NCBI GenBank assembly: GCA_015680685.1
Contig: MNCI01003473.1
Span: 50,824-77,292 of the forward strand
Direction: 5' to 3'
Source of the DNA: Gnetum montanum
Taxonomy: Eukaryota; Streptophyta; Gnetopsida; Gnetales; Gnetaceae
Length of the DNA: 26,469 bases
In this document: positions 20,081-26,469 of the stretch, piece by piece
Layout of the letters: every line of letters begins with the position of its first letter
Position numbering within the stretch: the first letter of the stretch is position 1
Notes under the pieces: generated by a model
The model's input: only the letters and a program-made list of their open reading frames with translations
The model's database searches: none
What the model was told of the DNA's origin: nothing
Translations under genes and position numbers: made by a program

Positions 20081-20694
20081 CCATCCCTGTAATAAGTTGA
20101 CTTATGAATAAGTCTATAATAAACCAGTTCCAACATTCTCTATTAAATAAAACATTTTCTTCAAATTTTACTTTGAAATTGATGGGGTGAATTTTAATCT
20201 TATTTCTAGTGTAGATGTGATTAAGTCATTTTATGGCTTTGAATTATGATAATTACAGTGGTTCATATGAAGGAGATTAAGTGATTTTTTGTTTTTTAAT
20301 TTTGAGTATTATGAAAGCTAACTTTTTGTCTTAGATCCACATATTTTGTGAAGTTTATAGTATCAATGATGATCAACCCAATAGTCATAAACTCAAAGAG
20401 AGGACTTAGACATACATCAAACATCTTAGCCTCAATATTTAAGATACATAAAGCATTACATCAAATAGAATGACTAGTCACAACTGCAAGTAATAATTAT
20501 AATTGAGCACTAATAAGGAAATTAACAAACACTAATTAAATAAAAAATGACATGACACCATAATAGTGTTAGAACATAGCATTCATGATGTACAATGGTG
20601 AAGTAAATAAAGTTTTAATACAAAATGTAATTAGGAATTTATGTAAAAAGTAGTATTTTTAAAATCCTCCATAAAAAGACACGTAATGTATAGC
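20081..20694. other. Non-coding stretch 3' of the copia polyprotein
   Basis: This should hold the polypurine tract and 3' LTR of the - strand copia element. On the minus strand TGGAGGA near 20670 is a possible polypurine tract, but no LTR copy is available in the window for comparison. Confidence 0.4.
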
Positions 20695-23600
20695 TTACAA
20701 AAATTGAAAATTTAATCTAGTTATAAAAACACTGAAATTTTTAACACTTAATGGTTTGGTAAAATCATCAGTAAGTTGAGCTTTGGTATTAATGTAATTG
20801 GGTGTGATGAACCTTTCAACAAAGGCATATTGAATATAGTGTGACAATGTCGATGTGCTTAATTCTTTCATGAAACACTTGATTTTTAATCAACTTGATA
20901 GAACTTTAACTGTCATAATAAACTATTATTAGTAATATGATATTCTCCTTGGGTTCTTTAAATAATTGATAGAGCTATTTTAATTCAGTAACCATGTTGA
21001 TTGTAGTCCTATATTCTAATTTTTTGGAAGATAAGGAAACTAGCTTTTATTTTGTTGACCATGATGATATTGTATTCCTATAATGTTTAATTATAAATCC
21101 TATAGTTAAACACCATGACAAAGTGTTGCCACCATATTTTGCATGTTTCTAACCCTCTAAATCATCCTTTGAAGGAAAATCATAGTTTAGACCATAATTA
21201 ACAATGCCTCTTAGATATCTCAATATACCTAAAGCCAAATTGAGTTATATACTGATTGGTTTTTAAATAAATTGAGGTAAGAGATTAATAGAACATGAAA
21301 TATCTAGTCTAGTATTGGTTAGATAAATTAACTTTAAAATCAAATTTTGTTACATCATGGAATCAGGATTAGATTCATAATCATCTACACATGATGTAAT
21401 GCTAGAATCTAATGGTGTTGATGAAGATGTATAATTTAGTATACTATATTCTTTTAACAAACCCAAAACATATTTCTTTTATGTAACTTGTATGTGTTCC
21501 ATTAACTAATGAATTTGAAAACTAAGAAAGTAGTTGGGCAAGTCAAGGTTTGACATTTCAAACTTAGATTTCAAATAATTTTTAACATGATGTATTATTC
21601 GAGAAATCTCCCCAATGATCACAATATCATTAACATATAAGAGGATAATTACACCCTTATGTGAGTTATTTATTTTTATAACATAAAGACTGATATTTCT
21701 ATTGGATCATTTGAATCCCATTTCATTTAGAAATTTATAAAATTTTATGTACCATTCATGGGATCCTTGCTTTAGTCCATATAAGGTTTTTTTTCAATTT
21801 GTAGATACAATCACTAAATTTAGAATCCATAAAGCCTTCAAGTTGGTACATAAAAATCTCTTCTTGTAGATCTCCATTTAAAAAGGTAGATTTCACATCA
21901 AGGTAATAGAGTTTCCAACCATAGAATGCTACTAAAGATAAGATACACCATATGGTTTTTTTATTTCATAGTGGATGCAAAGGTTTCTTGATGATCAATG
22001 TTTTTTCCTTACACAAAGCCTCTAATAACCAATTAGTATTTGTACTTATTCATCATATTATCAGTCTTCTTTTTTGATATGAAACACCTATTAGCATGTT
22101 AATACTTTTGATTGCGATGAATTATTAACTAGTTTTCATGTCCTATTTTTCATTAACATATTAACATATTTTGCATATCAATCTTCATTTTTCATTACTT
22201 ATTGCACACTCATGGGTTCTCTTACTTCAAATATTATATTTGACTTAGTCACATTAGAATTATCTTCAATTACAAACATTCTTTTACATCATAGCCATTT
22301 CATTGGCATTTTATTGATGTGTTCCAACTTTTCTAGTCTTAAGTCTCTTAAATGACACTTGAACCAATGTGATTGCTATTGTGTTGAGGATTCCCCAAAA
22401 TTAGAAGTCTCAATTATACTAGCTTCTTCATCACTATCTTTATAAGGGTGTAAAAAGTTCATAAGTAATTATTGGCTTTGCTAGAGACCACTATGGTATT
22501 TTAAGTTGCAGTGTGATTCATTGTGTTACTAGATATGTTGAAGATGTTATTGAAAAAAACATCATGTAACTTCAGAAACTTGTGATCCTTTATGTCCCAT
22601 ACTCAATATACTTTATGTTCTAGTGAGTAACCGAGAAACAAACCCACCATGGCTTTGTAGTCTAGCTTTTCACAGTATGCTTGTGGAACATGAACATAAC
22701 AAGTTTTCCCAAATAGATGAAGATGTGCTATTGATGATTCCCTATTGTTGGACCATTATTTAATTGGAGGGACTCCTTTCAAAGCTACATTTGGAATTAT
22801 GTTAACAATATATACAACATAGTATGCAACTTCTATTTATAATGATTTTGGTACTTGAGCATCATTTAAAATACATTTGATTATCTCAATTATTTATTTA
22901 TTTTTCTTCTTAACAACACCATTTTGTTGTGGTCTATATGACACTGTGAACTTTTATTTGATACCATGTTTACTACAATATTACTTAAATTCATTAAAAA
23001 CATATTCCCCATCATCATCTAATCTTAAAACACTTATCCTAACATTCCTTTTATTTTCAATCCTTGTTTGGAAATGTTTAAAATTTTTCAGAACTTGTGA
23101 CTTTAGGACAATTCCATAAAGCCATGTCATTCGAATAAAATCATAAAAAAAGATAATAAAATACCTTTCATTTCTTATTTCTTTTGGTTAAAATGGACCA
23201 CATATATCTAAATGTATTATCTCAAGTGGTTTTGTTGTTTTAATCTCATGGGTTTTTTTGTAAACAATAGATAGTGCATTTTCCAAAACTTATATGAGAT
23301 AGAATAAAGTATGTCATTTTCATCATAACATTTCATATTATTTTTATTAAATTAAATGCTTAAAACTTCATTTTTTAATTAGAATTCTAAAATTAAGATC
23401 ATTGCAAATTGTTTGTTATAAACATCTTTCAATTTTTATCCAAAAACCTTCATATCCTCACTTCTAATAATTTTAATTGACTAGCCACTTCAATTCTTAT
23501 CTATGTAGATAAGACATGTACTTTCTATATTTTAATAAAAATAAATTTTCCATAAAATGTTGTAAGGGTCTAGAATCAATATAGATGGAATTATCTAAGA

Positions 23601-23776
23601 TGTCATTTACAATGAGAGCATTAAAGATCATGGTGAAAGATTAAGCCTCATTATTTACAACATTGGTAGTTCCTAGCTTTGGTTTAGATTGCTTTTTATT
23701 TTTCTTATTTAACATTTTACCTATTTTTTAACAAATTTATTAGCCTACCTTTTTATCATAACCATAGCCTTATGAT
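20695..23776 (-). pseudogene. Ty1/copia polyprotein, decayed and truncated at its N-terminus
   Basis: Pol domains run in copia order on the minus strand. Protease: IYIDSRPLQHFM at 23583-23551, where the catalytic DSGA has become DSRP. Integrase: KPLEIIHLDICGPF near 23220, LRLDDDGEY near 23010, and RPQQNGVVKKK near 22925. Reverse transcriptase: WKLYYLDVKSTFLNGDLQEE, then FMYQLEGF (21917-21831) and active site YVNDIVI (21637 leftward) with one Asp lost. RNase H: LVSLSSKKLEYRTT near 21030. The C-terminus AQLTDDFTKPLSVKNFSVF is close to the stop at 20697-20695. Frameshifts and stops throughout. The Gag end is missing because the LTR at 23777 was inserted there, so the gene is cut just upstream of the protease. 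Confidence 0.9.
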
Positions 23777-24650
23777 TGATGAGTAGTTTGGTATTCTAAC
23801 ACACAACCATACAAGTCACAAGTGTTCATGTGTGACTAGATTGTAATCAACAAATAGATAATGAAAGTATACTAGTGAGTTGATGTTAAGTTTATGATCT
23901 TTGTCTTCCAACTTAGAGTTAGCGATGTGCAAATACTATGGTTTAACTCTTAGTGAGGTGTATGATAATTGATGTTGGCTGGATCCTAATAAGGCTAAGT
24001 GTAAACATAGTGAAAGTGGATGTAAATTCTATTTGTAAGTACAATGAGAATGTAAAAATATTCTATTGTACTAGGATAAACATCCATTTCTAGTTTTTTA
24101 TACATATCATGGACTAATGTAATTGTTACTAGAATTACCAAGCAACTTTACCATTGAGCAAATCAAGTAGCTCACTACTAGATTATCAAACAATTACACT
24201 TTACGCTTGAAACTAGTCATACATATTTTACCTTACTAAGAGACATTGGTATAGTAAGTGCATAGGAAATGTAAATGACCTAGTAAATGTAAACAACATG
24301 GAAAAGAAATCTATGCTAAGTAATATGCTGCAATGATAAAGAAAAATCTTGATCTTTATTACCATTCATGAATTATGTCTAGGACCAATCCACTTGAATA
24401 AAAATTTAATAAAACTATAATTTACCACATTGTGGGCATTCACTCTAACTCTAACTTTATGAAAAAATCTACAAGAATTTCACTAAGTGTTGGCAAAAAC
24501 TTGTTTTTTTGACATGATGGTGGATTGGTATTTATAGGCATGACCATGGTCCACTATATTGTATCTATGATGACATATGTAAAGCTACGATATCATAACT
24601 ACGATATCATAGATAGAATATCATATACTTCTATATATAATGTTTCATCA
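23777..24650 (-). repeat. 3' LTR of the second element, diverged
   Basis: 874 bases. On the + strand it starts TGATGAGTAG and ends GTTTCATCA. It aligns with the LTR at 1975-2835 at the ends and around ATGCTGCAATGAT (24328), the AATAAA signal (24360-24355) and the TATA box (24537-24528). GATATC motifs recur with ~15-base spacing at about 24585-24625. Confidence 0.8.
24528..24537 (-). promoter_or_regulatory. LTR TATA box CTATAAATAC
   Basis: Same 10-base string as in the two LTRs of the Gag-only element, despite heavy divergence around it. This argues that it is the core promoter. Confidence 0.65.
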
Positions 24651-24660
24651 TAACCCCACT
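24651..24660 (-). promoter_or_regulatory. Polypurine tract of the second element
   Basis: The minus strand reads AGTGGGGTTA directly before the LTR end TGATGA, as in the element at 1975. Confidence 0.5.
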
Positions 24661-24883
24661 ACTAATTGAAAGCTCATTCTTGAGTTTAGAAAAAAAAAAG
24701 GATAGATTTCCTTATAAACTTGTGAGGTTACATAGACTGCAACATTATGACATATATGTACATAATTGACTCTACTATGAATGCTACATTGTGGTTTGAG
24801 TGGTATTACCAAATTATTATGTAATTCATGATTGACACAATTTATAAATACAAAAAAAAAAATTAAGCTCAATGTATCTTTCT

Positions 24884-26217
24884 TTATGCTCCATGCGGTG
24901 GTGGCTCCTTCATTGGCTTCTTTTCCTTATTTTCAAGCTTATGAAAATAATATTTACTTGTTAGTGCTATGGGTTTCTCTTCTTCTAACTTAGGATCATG
25001 TACCATTCATGCAATATTAGTGATGTTGGCTAGAGTTAGTACTTTTTAAGGACATGACAGTTGTGAGAACATCTTATTTACCTTGATGTATCATACTTCA
25101 AACTACATCCTTTCCTCCTCAAAAGCTTTGACCACTTTCTTCAGTTCCTAATAGTCTATCATTCTTCTAGCCAAGTTTGCTACTACATCTTTTTTATTCT
25201 TGTAGCTAGCTTTAACTACTTGTAATTCATATTTTTCTATGTGAAGATTCTTTTTGACATCTTTTATATAGAAAAACTCCTTTTCATACATTGAATACAC
25301 TATAGCCACTATTGTAGCAATTTTGTTCTTGGCCTACCTGTTGTAAAAATGGCCAAGTTAGCGTATCAAAGATTAGCTAACCTATGTATTTTGTCAAATC
25401 CTCAATTTATAGGTCTTTATTCTTTATTTTGGCTTGATGTATGTGGGAAAGACTATCCAAGATAGGTTGCCAATCTAGTGTTTGTTCTATAATGAAGTTG
25501 ATTCTAGCTTTGCCCATATGGATTTCTTTTTTATTAATTTTCTTATACATGTCCACTTGGTCTCTAAAGTGTTCTTTCAACCATTCATGTTCCTTAACAT
25601 TATTTTGTCACATGCTAATCTTAATTGCTGATTTTTGTTGCATGATGCAAACTTCTTCCATTGATAAGGCTCTATTTTTATGGGTCAATTGTCTTATGTA
25701 AAGGTTGACATTGGTAAATTACTCTCTCAATTAATGAATGCTTTCTTCTAGCACATTCTTCTAATTCTTAATGTCTATCAACCTTATTTTTTCAATAGTA
25801 ATATTATTATTTTCTTCTTCTAATGTAATTATAGCTTTGACATTGGTGTATGTCTAGGCATTAGCTATTAAAGCATTTCACACTATCTTTTTCTTCTCCA
25901 TCTCCATTTGTATGTATTTGATCATCAATTGGCCAATCTACCCATTTCTAAATTATTCAAGCTAGTTAGGTGTAATGTGCCATCTAGGATCTTGTCTTTC
26001 AACTCTGAATGCAACTAATTTCTCTTGTAACCTTTGCACTTCATATTCTACATGTTATGTTCACGTTTTCACCATAACTAGTTTTTCTTTTGTTGAGATC
26101 AGTTTGGATTGGACTACAGTGCTATCACTGGGGATATTAAAATGCTTCTGCATGACTTATCCTTCTATAGTAGTCTCTCCAACACATCTTCATGCTTTGT
26201 GAGGGCCATTGATGTTT
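24884..26217 (-). pseudogene. Long coiled-coil protein with conserved C-terminal module
   Basis: Reading leftward, one frame runs from about 26110 to 25400 with some stops: VEYEVQRLQEKLVAFRVE, MIKYIQMEMEKKKIV, VKAIITLEEENNNITIEKIR, and VKEHEWLKEHFRDQVDMYKK then ARINFIIEQTLDWQPILDSL, strongly heptad-like. After a shift near 25330 comes the module shared with the Gag at 3022-5635: YEKEFFYIKDVKKNLHIEKY, ELQVVKASY, NLARRMIDY, YIKVNKMFSQLSCP, DPKLEEEKP, KKPMKEPPPHGA and stop at 24886-24884. The matching phrases in the other protein are YEKEFVEHKKTLQKLE, ELEVVKTSY, LARQLIDYQ, YVKANQMFPKFSCP, DPRTKEEK and KRPMEEPPSLGST. Function unknown. I do not recognise it as pol or envelope. Confidence 0.6.
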
Positions 26218-26317
26218 TGTTTTGTCTATGGTTTCTACATCTTTAACTCTAGTAATATTAGTTAGTGGCACAATAGAAATATTGAAGGATTCTTTAATAT
26301 GGTCTGGAATATTGACC
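26218..26317. repeat. Left arm of a perfect 100-bp inverted repeat
   Basis: Exactly reverse-complementary to 26370-26469 over all 100 bases checked. The spacer of 52 bases contains an LTR start and a single N. Perfect identity is out of keeping with all other repeats here, so this is probably a misjoined or fold-back sequence. Confidence 0.9.
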
Positions 26318-26322
26318 CACTG

Positions 26323-26368
26323 TGATGAGTGGCGAGGTACCCCTACACTCCACCATACGAATACGAGT
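26323..26368 (-). repeat. LTR fragment (LTR4) of the younger subfamily
   Basis: TGATGAGTGGCGAGGTACCC and the following 26 bases match the start of the LTRs at 5768 and, in reverse, 1048, much more closely than the LTR at 23777. No primer binding site precedes it. It seems to be a separate insertion into the second element, cut off at the N. Confidence 0.7.
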
Positions 26369-26369
26369 N
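26369..26369. other. Ambiguous base N (sequence gap)
   Basis: The only N in the window. It separates the LTR fragment from the inverted copy of the flank and marks a gap or a failed join. Confidence 0.95.
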
Positions 26370-26469
26370 GGTCAATATTCCAGACCATATTAAAGAATCC
26401 TTCAATATTTCTATTGTGCCACTAACTAATATTACTAGAGTTAAAGATGTAGAAACCATAGACAAAACA
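26370..26469. repeat. Right arm of the 100-bp inverted repeat
   Basis: Reverse complement of 26218-26317, running to the last base of the window, so the palindrome may extend further. Confidence 0.9.

Larger units (their letters stand above)
23777..26322 (-). mobile_element. Second related LTR element, internal part only partly in the window
   Basis: A 3' LTR (23777-24650), a polypurine tract and an internal coiled-coil coding region place this element on the - strand. The LTR and C-terminal coding region are homologous to those of 1975-6624 but much more diverged. No Gag capsid region and no matching 5' LTR with primer binding site are present before the sequence breaks at 26317-26369. It inserted into the copia element. 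Confidence 0.7.

Noticed and set aside
26137-26425. Two overlapping frames on both strands near the window end
   Set aside because: Both run through the N and the artificial palindrome, so they are by-products of the inverted repeat.
26218-26469. A foldback transposon or MITE with 100-bp terminal inverted repeats
   Set aside because: The arms are part of a coiled-coil pseudogene, the spacer is an LTR fragment with an N, and the identity is perfect. An assembly error explains it better.
1-26469. CRISPR arrays, operons, tRNA or rRNA genes
   Set aside because: No regularly spaced direct repeats with unique spacers, no clustered intact frames and no tRNA cloverleaf or rRNA core sequences were seen.

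Overview
The window looks like heterochromatic, intergenic DNA from a plant nuclear genome. Every coding segment I could recognise is a decayed retroelement protein of a plant lineage (Ty3/gypsy Tat-like, Ty1/copia, L1-type LINE). The DNA is AT-rich and CpG-poor, and elements are inserted inside one another. I see no intact host gene, no bacterial gene organisation, no CRISPR array and no rRNA or tRNA gene. A large, slowly cleaned genome such as a gymnosperm would fit, but that is inference and the species is not determined.

Layout. Positions 1-1048 hold a degraded LTR in + orientation that interrupts the integrase of a Tat-like Ty3/gypsy element (1050-1676, +). At 1975-6624 sits the best-preserved object: a structurally complete LTR retrotransposon on the - strand. 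It has two LTRs of about 860 bp, a tRNA-Asp-like primer binding site, a polypurine tract and a probable 5-bp target duplication. Inside it encodes only a long Gag-type protein (5635-3022) with no protease, reverse transcriptase or integrase. From 6630 to 10545 little is recognisable apart from a 128-bp tandem duplication and a possible LTR promoter. At 10546-12166 (+) lies a second, heavily stopped Gag of the same family. From 14360 to about 18580 is a - strand LINE, with a coiled-coil/RRM-like ORF1 and an endonuclease-RT-zinc-finger ORF2, preceded by a 15-bp minisatellite. Then come a pair of inverted SINE-like sequences, a diverged segmental duplication, and a Ty1/copia polyprotein (20695-23776, -).

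The copia copy is cut by a second LTR element of the same superfamily as the Gag-only one (LTR 23777-24650). Its internal region (24651-26317) encodes a long coiled-coil protein whose C-terminal part matches the C-terminal part of the 3022-5635 Gag. The window ends in a fresh LTR fragment, a single N and a perfect 100-bp inverted repeat of the flank, which looks like an assembly error.

The most interesting signal is the Gag-only family. A Gag capsid region is fused in frame to a C-terminal coiled-coil module that also occurs downstream of a longer coiled-coil ORF in the second element. Its LTR promoters carry clustered GATATC palindromes just upstream of the TATA box. Such elements would depend on another element's pol proteins in trans.
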